Source: Kumtagia sp052180275
Lineage (GTDB): Bacteria; Pseudomonadota; Alphaproteobacteria; Rhizobiales; Rhizobiaceae
Length of the DNA: 64,000 bases
NCBI RefSeq assembly: GCF_052180275.1
Contig: NZ_CP197465.1
Coordinates: 6,696,001-6,760,000, forward strand
Reading direction: 5' to 3'
In this document: one piece after another, positions 26,272-35,368 of the stretch
Layout of the letters: each line of letters opens with the position of its first letter
Numbering within the stretch: position 1 is the stretch's first letter
The notes under the pieces: model-generated
What the model was told of the DNA's origin: nothing
What the model saw: only the letters and a program-made list of their open reading frames with translations
Database searches by the model: none
Translations under genes and position numbers: made by a program

Positions 26272-27015
26272 TCAGTGGTAGGTGCGGCCGTTGTCCACGG
26301 CGAGCGCAATGCCGGTGACCGCCGAAGCCTCGTTCGACATAAGGTATAGGATTCCATTGGCGATATCCTCCGGAACGCAGAGCCGCTTCATCGCGTAAGC
26401 GCTTTCGAGCTTCCGACGGCGCTCGGTGTCTTCTGGCGGGACCTCGTTGTCCGTCATCGGCGTCGCGGTGGCGCCCGGACAGATCTCATTGGCTCGGATG
26501 CCCGGCGCGAGTTCCATGGCGAGGCACTTGGTGAACATCATCACGCCGGCCTTAGATGCGGCATATGCAGACCCTGTCAGCGACGGCAACAAGGCTTGTC
26601 CCGACGCGATGTTCACGATGGCCGCGTTCGGCGCCTCCCGCAGATAGGGAAGCGCAGCTTGGCAGACGAGGAAGGTGCCCGTGAGATTGACATCGATGAC
26701 CTTGCGCCAATGGTCCGGTTCGATCGAGCCGAATGATTTCGAGGACAGGATACCTGCCGAGTTGAGCAGACCGTCGATGCCACCCAGAGCTTCGTTCGCT
26801 ACCTTCAACGCCTTCTCGACACCCCCCGCGTCTGAGACATCGACCTGTATCGCTGCGCCGCCGGTTTCGGCCGCCGTAGCTTTCGCAGCCGCTTCGTCGC
26901 GGTCGAACAGCGCGAGCTTGGCGCCTTCGCGTACGAACACCTGTGCAGCCGCTCGCCCAATGCCGGACCCCGCGCCGGTGATCACGATCCTTCTGCCTGC
27001 CAATCGCCCGGTCAT
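26272..27015 (-). CDS. short-chain dehydrogenase/reductase
   Basis: A 247-aa protein from ATG 27015 with GGGAGG 4 bases upstream. It is a classical SDR: TGAGSGIG cofactor motif (about 12-19), an acidic residue after beta-2 (FDRD) suggesting NAD preference, NSAG in place of NNAG, active-site S-Y-K in YAASKAG, and the C-terminal VTGIALAVDNGRTYH. It is strongly similar along its length to the SDR at 29410-30155, so the two are paralogues. It is divergent from the LysR gene, which is its likely regulator. Confidence 0.9.
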   Translation of the reverse strand: MTGRLAGRRIVITGAGSGIGRAAAQVFVREGAKLALFDRDEAAAKATAAETGGAAIQVDVSDAGGVEKALKVANEALGGIDGLLNSAGILSSKSFGSIEPDHWRKVIDVNLTGTFLVCQAALPYLREAPNAAIVNIASGQALLPSLTGSAYAASKAGVMMFTKCLAMELAPGIRANEICPGATATPMTDNEVPPEDTERRRKLESAYAMKRLCVPEDIANGILYLMSNEASAVTGIALAVDNGRTYH

Positions 27016-27078
27016 GTTTCCTCCCTTGCATGCGATTTTTGGTAGGTCGCTTATTGCGCGAAGGAGATGCCGCACGCG

Positions 27079-27117
27079 AATACCTTTAATGATAGCGTTC
27101 GATGCTCGTTAGGTATT
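27079..27117. promoter_or_regulatory. inverted repeat in the SDR-LysR divergent promoter
   Basis: AATACCT (27079-27085) and AGGTATT (27111-27117) are perfect 7-base arms 25 bases apart, 17 bases before the LysR ATG. LysR regulators bind such AT-flanked interrupted dyads. A related ATACCTT element occurs at 28070-28086. Confidence 0.5.
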
Positions 27118-27133
27118 GGGCCGTTCGAATTAA

Positions 27134-28066
27134 ATGCTGCAGACGCGCCAGATGCGCTATTTCGTTGCCGTCGCGGAGGAACTTAATTTCCACCGCGCAA
27201 GTGATCGGCTGCATATATCCCAGCCAGCACTGTGGCGGCAGATACGGGATCTCGAGGAAGAGGTCGGCGTCGCGCTGCTCGACCGGCAGCCGAGGGGCTT
27301 GGCGCTCACCGCGGCGGGCCGATCCTTTCTCGAGGACTGCCGCGATATTCTCGAGCGCATGGAGGCTGCGCGCCTGCAAGCACAGCGGGTATCGCAAGGT
27401 CAAGTCGGCACGCTGCATCTCGCATTCAACGAGATCGCGGGGCGCAGGCGGGAGTTTCCACGCTTCCTCAAGGAATTCCGCGAAACCTATCCCGGCATCA
27501 ACCTCCAGCTCCACGTCATGATGTCCCAGCGTCAGGTCGAGTCGTTGCGCAATTCGGAGATTGATGCCGGCTTCCTCTTTCGTCACGCCAGCGAGCGAAG
27601 CGATTTCGAAGCGTTGATCGTGGGGCAGGACGATTTCGTCCTGGTGCTTCCGAAGGAACATTCGCTTCTTCGCAAACCGACGCTGACGCTTGCCGATCTT
27701 GCTGGCCAGCCGTTGATCATGCCCAATCCTCGCAACAACGGGCTGACGCACGAGAAGCTGTGTGCTGCGATGAAGAAGGCGGGCGTCTTCCCACGGGTCG
27801 CGCAGTTCGCCGACAACGAGAACACGTTGCTCAATCTCGTTTCCGCCGGAATGGGCCTTTCCTTTGTCAATTCGTCGTGTCGCGTTCCACCAACTCAAGG
27901 CGTCGTCCTGCGCCCGCTCGCAGATCTGTCGATGCCGGTGGCGCTGGAACTCGCGTGGCTCAAGTCCAACCTGAACCCCGCCCTTTCGCGGCTCGTCGAC
28001 CTGGTGGAACGTTTGTCGGGTGATGCCGATCAGGTCGAGCAACTGTTCGAAACGGGCATGGGTTAG
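27134..28066 (+). CDS. LysR-family transcriptional regulator
   Basis: A 310-aa protein. The N-terminal LysR helix-turn-helix has MRYFVAVAEELNFHRASDRL and ISQPALWRQIRDLEEEVG (about 7-50). It is followed by a two-lobed effector domain with the VSAGMGLSFVNSS segment at about 237-249. It lies between a divergent SDR gene and the co-directional flavin monooxygenase set, and probably regulates both in response to an aromatic or acidic intermediate. Confidence 0.92.
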   Translation: MLQTRQMRYFVAVAEELNFHRASDRLHISQPALWRQIRDLEEEVGVALLDRQPRGLALTAAGRSFLEDCRDILERMEAARLQAQRVSQGQVGTLHLAFNEIAGRRREFPRFLKEFRETYPGINLQLHVMMSQRQVESLRNSEIDAGFLFRHASERSDFEALIVGQDDFVLVLPKEHSLLRKPTLTLADLAGQPLIMPNPRNNGLTHEKLCAAMKKAGVFPRVAQFADNENTLLNLVSAGMGLSFVNSSCRVPPTQGVVLRPLADLSMPVALELAWLKSNLNPALSRLVDLVERLSGDADQVEQLFETGMG

Positions 28067-28069
28067 CTT

Positions 28070-28086
28070 GATACTTTGAAGGTATC
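28070..28086. promoter_or_regulatory. dyad upstream of the monooxygenase genes, candidate LysR site
   Basis: GATAC and GTATC flank TTTGAAG, giving a near-symmetric 17-mer right after the LysR stop and 119 bases before the monooxygenase ATG. On the other strand it reads GATACCTTCAA, resembling AATACCTTTAA in the LysR promoter at 27079. Confidence 0.4.
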
Positions 28087-28204
28087 GACGGCAAGACCAG
28101 ACGGCATTGGCGTCGAAAGAAGCTGTCCCGTAAATTGTGGCGACGGGTGAGGAGAAAGTGGCGTTCCAAATGGGCGCCGGCGAATTGCCGTTCAGGGAAG
28201 AGCA

Positions 28205-29407
28205 ATGAACATACAGAACAACGACTGGAAGAGCGCCACCGAAAGCATCCCCGAGCGGGCTCGGAGGATCGCGCCACTGGTTCGCGCTGAAGCCCTCGAA
28301 TCCGAGCGCATCGGCACGATGACTCCGAAGGTCGTCGCGGCGATGAAGGAACAGGGCATGTTCTGGATGCTCGTGCCGAAAAGCTTGGGCGGCTCACAGG
28401 CGCGCATAAGCGAATGCATGGAGGCGTGGGAGGAGATTTCTTCCGCCGATGCCTCGGCCGGTTGGTCGTTAATGGCTAATGCGACGGGAACTGCCGCCGC
28501 GACGGCATTCGTGAGCGACGAGGCTTTGGCAACGATCTATGGGGGATCGGAGATGCCAATCATGGCCGGCATGCTCGGCCCGGGGGGTACAAGCGTCGAA
28601 ACGTCTGACGGCCTTAAGGGAAGCGGAAAGTACCGGTTTGGGAGCGGATCCCTCCACGCGACCTGGCTTGGTTCCGGAATGTTCGTCCTGGACGACAAGC
28701 TCATCAGAAAGCTCCCGGACGGAACCCCGCAGGTTTGTGTCTGCTGGCTGCCGAAGGAGAAAGCGGAGTTCGACGTAAACTGGGATGTGCTCGGCCTGCA
28801 GGGCACTGGCAGCGTCGACTACACGCTGACCGATGTGGATGTCCCCAAAGGGTTCCACCATGAGCGCAGCATAAATCACGGCCTGCGCGACTGGCGGCTC
28901 TACGATATAGGTATCGCTGGCTTGGCCTGCGCCGGCCACACTGGCGTCGCGCTCGGCCTGATGAAGCGCGCGCTGGAGGAGATCACCAAGATTGCCTTCG
29001 CCAAGAAGCGCCCGGCCTACCAAACGGTGCTCGGCGAGCAACAGGTTTTCCGTCACGACTTTGCCTACCATGAAGCCGCTTACCGCGCCGCCCGCGCCTT
29101 CACGATGGAACTCTACGATCAGACGCAGGACTATCTCGAAGCGGGCAACGAATTGACGCCTGCGATGCGCGCGCGCTTCCGCCAGAACGTCATATACGTT
29201 CACAGGGTCGCGGCCGACGTCGTCCGCTTCTGCTACACGATGGGCGGGTCGGACTCCCTGCGCAATCCGAGCGATCTCGGCCGTTGCATGCTCGACATGT
29301 CCGCGGCCACGCAGCACATCTTCGTCGATACGATCGCGATGCAGGACGTCGCCGTACCGATTCTGGACGGCTGGAAGCAGACTGTCGCCGCGAACGGGCT
29401 GGCTTGA
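28205..29407 (+). CDS. acyl-CoA-dehydrogenase-like flavin monooxygenase, oxygenase component (HsaA/HpaB-type group D)
   Basis: A 400-aa protein with an acyl-CoA dehydrogenase fold: an N-terminal helical domain with VPKSLGGSQARISECMEAWEEISSAD, a middle beta domain with GLKGSGKYRFGSGS, and a C-terminal helical domain. The VPKxLGG and SADxSAGW features are typical of two-component flavin hydroxylases rather than true dehydrogenases. A flavin reductase gene lies four genes downstream. It would use reduced FMN or FAD plus O2 to hydroxylate a phenolic, steroid or terpenoid compound. Start ATG 28205 behind GGGAAGAG. Confidence 0.83.
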   Translation: MNIQNNDWKSATESIPERARRIAPLVRAEALESERIGTMTPKVVAAMKEQGMFWMLVPKSLGGSQARISECMEAWEEISSADASAGWSLMANATGTAAATAFVSDEALATIYGGSEMPIMAGMLGPGGTSVETSDGLKGSGKYRFGSGSLHATWLGSGMFVLDDKLIRKLPDGTPQVCVCWLPKEKAEFDVNWDVLGLQGTGSVDYTLTDVDVPKGFHHERSINHGLRDWRLYDIGIAGLACAGHTGVALGLMKRALEEITKIAFAKKRPAYQTVLGEQQVFRHDFAYHEAAYRAARAFTMELYDQTQDYLEAGNELTPAMRARFRQNVIYVHRVAADVVRFCYTMGGSDSLRNPSDLGRCMLDMSAATQHIFVDTIAMQDVAVPILDGWKQTVAANGLA

Positions 29408-29409
29408 TC

Positions 29410-30155
29410 ATGGTTGCAAGGCTTGAGGGACGGCGCATTGTCGTTACCGGTGCTGCGTCGGGCATCGGCGCCGCGGTTGCAAGGCTGGCGGCATCTGAGG
29501 GGGCGAAAGTCGCTTGCTTCGACCGCGATGGAGAGGGTGCCGCGGCTTTGGCTGCAAGCCTGCCGGTCACCGGTCATTCGGAGCGGGTCGACGTGACTGA
29601 CCCCGAGGGTGTCAAGCGCGCGTTTGAGTCGGCTGCAGAGGCGCTTGGCGGGCTCGATGGGCTGGTGACTTCGGCTGGCGTCGTTGCGCTCGGCCCGATC
29701 ACAAAGATGGCGCTCGACACATGGCGCAAGGTTATCGATGTCAACCTGACCGGTACCTTCTTGGTCAGCCAGGCCGCAGTGTCTCATCTGCGGGCCACGT
29801 CCGACGCCTCGATCGTCAACATCGCTTCGGCGCAGGCCTTGATGCCGATCGCGGGCTCATCGGCCTATGCTGCCTCCAAGGGCGGCGTACTGAGCCTTAG
29901 CAAGGCACTCGCTGCCGAGCTCGCGCCGGATATACGCGTGAACTGCATCTGTCCGGGCCTGATCGATACGCCGATGAACGCGGGGCTGAAAAAGGCGCCC
30001 GAAGACGGCCCCCCGTGCCGCTCGACCGGTATGCACTGAAGCGCTGGGGCAAACCGGAGGAGATCGCCGCCTCGATCGTCTATCTCCTGTCGAAGGACGC
30101 ATCCTACGTCACCGGCGCGACGCTTGCCATCGATGGCGGCCGGACCTTTCATTGA
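29410..30155 (+). pseudogene. short-chain dehydrogenase/reductase with a C-terminal frameshift
   Basis: Starts at ATG 29410, just after the monooxygenase stop. The first 200 residues are a normal SDR: TGAASGIG, SYAASKGG-like active site, and CICPGLIDTPM. At the C-run 30009-30014 the frame slips and stops at 30039. In another frame, the expected end YALKRWGKPEEIAASIVYLL and GGRTFH continues to 30155, matching the paralogue at 26272-27015. One lost base (or two gained) explains it. It may be a true mutation or a homopolymer sequencing error. Confidence 0.78.
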
Positions 30156-30162
30156 GGATGGG

Positions 30163-30918
30163 ATGAACCGCCTGTTCAGTCAGGAAGGCAAGACCGCCGT
30201 CGTCAGCGGAGCGGGTCGCGGGCTCGGAGCCGCGATCGCGAAGGCCTTGTCGGCAGCGGGAGCGCGAATAGTCCTTGTCGGACGCAATAGCGACCCGCTG
30301 GAGGAAACCGGCAAGGCTATCGCGGATGCCGGGAGTGCGGCCTCAATCAAACTCTGCGATATCACCAATGCACGCGCTGTCGCCGCCACAATGGATGCTG
30401 TTGGGCACATCGACATCCTCGTCAATAACGCCGGTATCTCGCATCGGGCGGAATTCTCCGATGTGAGCGAGGCCGCGTGGGACGAAGTAATGGCTGTAAA
30501 TCTCAAAGGGCCGTTTCTCTCCACGCGCGCCGTGCTTCTCGGGATGATTGAGCGCCGTGCTGGCAAGATAATCAACGTCGTGTCCGTCGTCGGCGAACTG
30601 GGCCGCCCGTTAATCGTGCCCTATTCGACCTCCAAGGGTGGTGGCCTGAAGATGATGACGCGGGCGCTCTCTACCGAGGTGGCAAAGTACAATGTGCAGG
30701 TGAATGGCATCGGTCCCGGTTATTTCGTCACCGAAATGAACCGCGCGATCATGGACGATACCGCGCTCTATCAAGCCCGCGTCGCGCGCGTTCCGGCAGC
30801 GCGATGGGGCGATCCGCAGGATCTCGGCGGCGCTGCCGTCTTCCTTGCGTCCCGTGCCTCCGACTACGTTACCGGACAAGTGATCTACGTCGACGGTGGT
30901 TTGAGTTCCTCATGCTAG
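30163..30918 (+). CDS. short-chain dehydrogenase/reductase
   Basis: A 251-aa protein from ATG 30163, 7 bases after the previous SDR frame ends. It has SGAGRGLG (cofactor), LVGRN after beta-2, VNNAGIS, active-site serine in VVSVVGE, YSTSKGG and the end VDGGLSSSC. The positively charged turn after beta-2 (GRNS) points to NADP. It is in line with the monooxygenase and flavin reductase genes, so it probably oxidises or reduces a pathway alcohol or ketone. Confidence 0.9.
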   Translation: MNRLFSQEGKTAVVSGAGRGLGAAIAKALSAAGARIVLVGRNSDPLEETGKAIADAGSAASIKLCDITNARAVAATMDAVGHIDILVNNAGISHRAEFSDVSEAAWDEVMAVNLKGPFLSTRAVLLGMIERRAGKIINVVSVVGELGRPLIVPYSTSKGGGLKMMTRALSTEVAKYNVQVNGIGPGYFVTEMNRAIMDDTALYQARVARVPAARWGDPQDLGGAAVFLASRASDYVTGQVIYVDGGLSSSC

Positions 30919-30940
30919 GCAATTCCTGCGGAGCTTGACG

Positions 30941-31486
30941 ATGAAGCAGTTTCTGAAGGTCGCCGGTAATCGAACGGCAGCGCCGATCGACGCGACACCT
31001 CCGGTAGCCGAGTTCCGCGATGCGATGCGGCATCTGGCCAGCGGCGTTTCTCTGGTGACTACGAAGGGATTGGATGGGCGGCGCCAAGGCATGCTTGCGA
31101 CGGCAGTATCTTCCGTGACGGCCGACCCACCGACAATCCTCGTCTGCGTTAATCGCACCGCCACGATGCACAAAGACCTGATCGAAAGCCGCAACTTCTG
31201 CGTGAATTTCCTCGGCTACCGGCATCTCGATCTATCCCGAAAGTTCTCCTCGTCTGAGACGCGCGATAGCCGGTTCGACGGGAGTGGCTGGACGACGCTC
31301 GGCACAGGAGCGCCCGTATTGGAGAGCGCTCTGTCTGCTCTGGACTGCGAGTTGGAGAGCGCTGTCGAAGTCGGTTCTCATACGGTTCTGTTCGGCAAGG
31401 TGGTGGAGAGCCAGGTCGCAACTGGCTCTGATGAGAAGCCGTTGCTCTATTACGATCGGCAGTACGGCGAGTTCGTGGGAGTCTGA
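30941..31486 (+). CDS. flavin reductase-like protein (HpaC/HsaB family)
   Basis: A 181-aa protein from ATG 30941 with CGGAG upstream; TTG 30935 is a weaker alternative. It is a flavin-reductase-like split barrel: FRDAMRHLASGVSLVTT, GMLATAVSSVTADPPTILVCVN (flavin-binding strand), and SRNFCVNFL. The end VLFGKVV-LLYYDRQYGEF is typical. It should supply reduced flavin to the oxygenase component at 28205. The next DNA, a hydantoinase relic, begins directly after its stop. Confidence 0.9.
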   Translation: MKQFLKVAGNRTAAPIDATPPVAEFRDAMRHLASGVSLVTTKGLDGRRQGMLATAVSSVTADPPTILVCVNRTATMHKDLIESRNFCVNFLGYRHLDLSRKFSSSETRDSRFDGSGWTTLGTGAPVLESALSALDCELESAVEVGSHTVLFGKVVESQVATGSDEKPLLYYDRQYGEFVGV

Positions 31487-31489
31487 ACG

Positions 31490-32220
31490 GGCTCTGGGAG
31501 CCGCGCTCCGGTGCGATCTGGCCCATCGCATTGACGAGCACGTCACACAGACGCTCGCAGGCGATGTGGCGCTTGCCGACAGCCGCGGCATGAGCGGGAT
31601 CACCGCCCCGCCCACGGGGCGACGATCATCACCGCCTCCATGACGCCCTCGTTGACGGGAATGTCGTTGGGAAGGATGCATGTGATTGCGTACTGCACCG
31701 CCGACCGCAAGGACGCCCAGGGCATGTTCATGCCGCCCGGCATCTGCTTGTCGCCAGGAGAAAAGTCGAAGGTGATTGCGTCGCCTTGCAACGTCACATC
31801 GACGACATAGCGGACACGGGCGCAGGGCGTGATCCCGTTGTCGTCGATGGCGCCTTCCGCGCTCTACCTGCCACCCGGCAGGTTCGCGAGTTCGGCGCGC
31901 ACGCGCCTCGCCGTGCAATCGATCAGGCCGGACAGAACGGCTCGCAGGCCTTCGGAACTATACGTCTTCGCCAGTTGGCGGAAACGGACGCGACCGGCAC
32001 GCGCCGAAGTGAACTGCGCGCGCAGATCGCGTGTGTCCCATACGGCCGTAGGCTTCGAGCGCGAGCGAGACGAGTTCGATTCGGCCCTCCGTATTGTTAT
32101 GGCCGCACTGAAAGAGATGGGCCTTGCGGAACTGAGATGCGAGTTCGGCGAGCGAGGTGGGCGTGATCTCTCCCTCCGGCAGACGGATCGAGACCTTGTG
32201 ATGTCCTGCCGCATTTCCGG
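31490..32220 (-). pseudogene. decayed hydantoinase/oxoprolinase A-B genes (HyuA tail joined to HyuB middle)
   Basis: Read leftward. About 32210-32050 gives a HyuA C-terminus (VSIRLPEGEITPTSLAELAS, then IELVSLALEA). It jumps into HyuB (DTRDLRAQF, RAVLSGLIDCTARRVRAELA, LPGGR), meets a TAG at 31864-31866, then goes on in the same frame as SAEGAIDDNGITPCARVRYV and DIPVNEGVMEAV. Near 31605 it shifts frame to HAAAVGKRHIACERLCDVL. So there is an internal A-B deletion, an amber stop where tryptophan is usual, and a frameshift. This is a clear pseudogene of an ATP-dependent or oxoprolinase-type amidohydrolase. Confidence 0.75.
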
Positions 32221-32420
32221 TCCAGGAATCCGGCGCATCGCCACACGACTGGCGTAAAAAAGCACCCACCCTGCCAAGATCGTCGCCCGGTCACTCTGGC
32301 GACGAGCCCATCAGGTCACCGCGCAGCAGGCCTACATCACATCAGAATCGCAATTGTAATGCTGATCAGCGCCTCTAAAATCCATCGTTGTTGAGGACTC
32401 GAGTTTTCCATACATGCTCT

Positions 32421-33464
32421 TCAGCGAAATCGCGCTTGGTTCCACCTGTGTCCGAGCAGCGACAGGATGATGATCAGCCCATTGAAAAACTGCACATAGA
32501 AGCCACTCAAGCCCGCAGCCACGACGCCGGTTTGAATAAAGGAAACAGTGACCGCGCCGATCGCACCGCCAACCACGGTGCCGACACCGCCCCAGGTCGG
32601 CGTGCCGCCGACGAACACCGATGCCAGCACCGGCAGCAGATAGCCGTCGCCGGAGGTCGGCCACCAGGTGAAGTTGATCATCGTCGAAAAGGTGCCGGCG
32701 ATGGCGGCACCTATGCCGACAAAGACAAAAACCTTCACCCGCACGCGCTTGACGTCGATGCCCATCTGCTGGGCGCTGTCGGGGTTGTCGCCGACGATCT
32801 TCACCTGCGCACCAAAGCGGTGGCGGTTGAAGAGCAGCGCCCCGAAGACGACGAAGGCCAGCTCCCAGAAGATCTGCACCGGGATTCCCCAGACCTGGCT
32901 TGAGAAGATCGTGTAGGCCCAGCTCTCATTGAGCGAGGTGAGCGCGGTCGACCTGCCTTCATTGATGATCTGAATCAGGCCACGCAGCAAAAAATTCATG
33001 CCGAGCGTGGCGATCAGCGACGACAACCCGGCATAGACGACCAGCGAGCCGACGAGGAAGCCGAGCACTGTGCCGGTGACGATCGCCGCGATGATGCCGA
33101 GGAACGGATCGTAGCCGGCCTGTACCACCAGCGCGAAAACCCATGACGCAAATCCCATTGTCGCCGGAAACGACAGGTCGATTTCACCTGAGGTGACGAC
33201 GAACACCAGCGGCACGACGACGAAAAGCGCGACGGGCAGGGTGGTGAGCACCGAGCTGTAGAGATACCAGGTGGTGAATACCGTCGGGTTGGCAATGATG
33301 AAGATCGCCATCATCACGATGAAGACCGCGAGTGTGCCGAGTGCGGCGCGATTGTCGAGGACGAAACCGCGCAACAGGCTTTCCGATGGATGCTTCCATT
33401 CCACATCGGCAGCAGAGTTCACGGGTAGGCTGGCCGGACGACCGGATTCGGCGATGTTGCTCAT
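32421..33464 (-). CDS. ribose-type ABC importer permease
   Basis: A 347-aa protein of the BPD_transp_2 family with about ten helices. It has VVTSGEIDLSFPATMGF in place of the usual GGIDLSVGS, and the late loop FVGGTPTWGGVGTVVGGA. The start overlaps the ATPase stop by 4 bases. It is the last gene of a leftward operon running from 37306. About 190 bases between its stop and the hydantoinase relic hold nothing I recognise. Confidence 0.92.
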   Translation of the reverse strand: MSNIAESGRPASLPVNSAADVEWKHPSESLLRGFVLDNRAALGTLAVFIVMMAIFIIANPTVFTTWYLYSSVLTTLPVALFVVVPLVFVVTSGEIDLSFPATMGFASWVFALVVQAGYDPFLGIIAAIVTGTVLGFLVGSLVVYAGLSSLIATLGMNFLLRGLIQIINEGRSTALTSLNESWAYTIFSSQVWGIPVQIFWELAFVVFGALLFNRHRFGAQVKIVGDNPDSAQQMGIDVKRVRVKVFVFVGIGAAIAGTFSTMINFTWWPTSGDGYLLPVLASVFVGGTPTWGGVGTVVGGAIGAVTVSFIQTGVVAAGLSGFYVQFFNGLIIILSLLGHRWNQARFR

Positions 33465-34258
33465 GGTGCGGCGTGCTCCGTGTTCTGTGCATCGTGCAAC
33501 CCGACAAGGCCGCCGGGATGCGCGACGTCTTCCATGAAACGGATCAGTTGCTCGGCCGACTTCACTTCCTTCCGGTCCGCGGCGAGCGCAACCTTGCCGC
33601 GATCGAGCACGACAAAACGGTCGGCAATGTCGAAGACGTGATGGATGTTGTGGCCGATGAACAGGATCGACCGGCCGCTTGTCTTCACCTGCCGCACGAA
33701 GTGGAACACCTTGGCGGTCTCGGTCAGCGACAGCGCGGTCGTTGGCTCGTCGAGCACGATCAGATCCGCCTGCTTGTAGATGGCGCGCGCTATCGCCACG
33801 CCCTGGCGCTCGCCGCCCGAAAGCTGGCCGACGATCGACTGCGGTGTGAACACTTTCGAGGTAAAGCCGATCTCGCGCATGAGCCGGCTCGCTTCGCTGA
33901 TTTCCTTGCGCACCTTCAGCCAGCCCATGAAGCCGCTGAGTTCGCGGCCCATGAAGATATTACGCACGATGGTCTGCTGGACGGCGAGCGCCCTGTCCTG
34001 AAACACCGTCTCGATGCCGGCCTCGCGCGAGCGTGCTGCATTCCAGCCCGTCACGGCCTTGCCGCGGATGAGAATCTCGCCGCTGGTCGGCTTGACCACG
34101 CCCGACAGGATTTTGATCAGCGTCGACTTGCCGGCGCCATTGTCGCCGATCAGGCCGACCACCTCGCCACGGTCGACGGTCAGATTGACACCGCCAAGCG
34201 CGTAAACGTTGCCGTAGGACTTGGTGATGTCACGCAGTTCGATCAGTCGTTCGCCCAT
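33461..34258 (-). CDS. ribose-type ABC importer ATPase, single domain
   Basis: A 265-aa protein with one nucleotide-binding domain: Walker A GDNGAGKST (about 37-45), Q-loop VFQDRAL, signature LSGGERQG, Walker B LIVLDEPTTALS, and switch GHNIHHV. It lacks the second domain found in RbsA, like the fructose importer ATPase FrcA of rhizobia. It works with the permease at 32421 and the binding protein at 34319. Confidence 0.93.
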   Translation of the reverse strand: MGERLIELRDITKSYGNVYALGGVNLTVDRGEVVGLIGDNGAGKSTLIKILSGVVKPTSGEILIRGKAVTGWNAARSREAGIETVFQDRALAVQQTIVRNIFMGRELSGFMGWLKVRKEISEASRLMREIGFTSKVFTPQSIVGQLSGGERQGVAIARAIYKQADLIVLDEPTTALSLTETAKVFHFVRQVKTSGRSILFIGHNIHHVFDIADRFVVLDRGKVALAADRKEVKSAEQLIRFMEDVAHPGGLVGLHDAQNTEHAAP

Positions 34259-34279
34259 GGCAGACCTCGTGAAAGACTG

Positions 34280-34308
34280 CCAGCCGGGATTTTGTCCGGC
34301 CGGCCTGG
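34280..34308 (-). other. hairpin between binding-protein and ATPase genes
   Basis: CCAGCCGG (34280-34287) pairs with CCGG-CTGG (34300-34308, one bulged C). It lies in the 60-base gap downstream of the binding-protein stop on the leftward transcript. There is no T-run. It is the same placement as the hairpins after three other binding-protein genes in the window. Confidence 0.4.
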
Positions 34309-34318
34309 GAGGACGCGA

Positions 34319-35332
34319 TCAGCGTAGCGCTTGCTTCGCAAGCTCCGCGACGATCTCGTAGTTCTGCGGCGTGACGAAGCCAGCACCCGTATCGACATTG
34401 ATCGGCGCGAGGCCCAGCACGATCTGCTGACATAGGCTGGCAATCGGCAGATAGCCTTGCAGGAAGGGCTGCTGGTCGGCGGTAAGCTGCACCCAGCCGC
34501 CCTTGAAACCTTCTACGATCTGCGGGCTGGTGTCGAAGCCGAAATTGAAGATGTCGCCCGCCTTGCGGCCGGCCGCCTGCATGTAGGTCGGCACGTTGCC
34601 GAGCATCTGTCCGCCTGGATAGCCGACTGCCTTGACGTCGGGATTGTTGAGAAGTGCCGCGGTGATTACTGGAATTGCGAGGTTGGGGTCGGATGCCCAT
34701 TCGCCACTTGGCGGCGAGGAGAGTTTTATCACGGTGACGCCGGCTTCCTCGAGCGCCGCGACAGTGCCGCGCTCGCGCGCGCCGCGGTTCTCGTTCTCGA
34801 ACGGGCCGATCATGATTGCCTTGTCGCCGGATTTCAGCCCAGCGAGCTTGAATGCCTCCGCGCCCAGCGCGCGACCCTGCTGCTGCTGCTGTGCGCCGAC
34901 GTAGCCGCCGCCGAACGCGGCGACGACCGTAGGCACCGGCACGTTCTGGTACATCATCTTGATGCCGTCCTTATGCGCCTGCTCGGCGAGCGGCATGATG
35001 GCGGCGTCGCCCGGATGACCCATCATTGCAATGCCCTGCGGCTTCACCGCGACGGCTTCGCGCAGTTGCTGCACCATCTTCTCGACGTCCCATTGGGAGA
35101 AGATGTAGTCGACCTTCGGTCCGAGATCGGCCTCCGCCTGCTTTGCGCCGTTGTAGACGATGGTGCCGAACGCATCGCCTTCCGCGCCGCCGACGAAGAA
35201 GCGGATGTGCACGTCCTTACACCATTTGTTGTCGAGCGCTTGCGCCGGCAACGTCCCCAGGGTGGCGAGGATTCCCATGGCGGCCGCTGCCAAGGCCGGG
35301 CGCCGCAAAGTCCTTCCCATTCCGATTTTCAT
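34319..35332 (-). CDS. ribose-type ABC importer substrate-binding protein
   Basis: A 337-aa protein with a signal peptide (about 1-32, ending PAQALD) and a Peripla_BP_4 fold: VHIRFFVGGAEGDAFGTIVYNGAKQAE, GIAMMGHPGDAAIMPLAEQA, and DVKAVGYPGGQM. The ligand is probably a sugar or cyclitol, given the dehydrogenase and isomerase genes of the operon. ATG 35332 is preceded by GGGAGGAAATGCA. Confidence 0.92.
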   Translation of the reverse strand: MKIGMGRTLRRPALAAAAMGILATLGTLPAQALDNKWCKDVHIRFFVGGAEGDAFGTIVYNGAKQAEADLGPKVDYIFSQWDVEKMVQQLREAVAVKPQGIAMMGHPGDAAIMPLAEQAHKDGIKMMYQNVPVPTVVAAFGGGYVGAQQQQQGRALGAEAFKLAGLKSGDKAIMIGPFENENRGARERGTVAALEEAGVTVIKLSSPPSGEWASDPNLAIPVITAALLNNPDVKAVGYPGGQMLGNVPTYMQAAGRKAGDIFNFGFDTSPQIVEGFKGGWVQLTADQQPFLQGYLPIASLCQQIVLGLAPINVDTGAGFVTPQNYEIVAELAKQALR

Positions 35333-35368
35333 TGCATTTCCTCCCTTTCTTCCTCGCCATGCGAGGGC

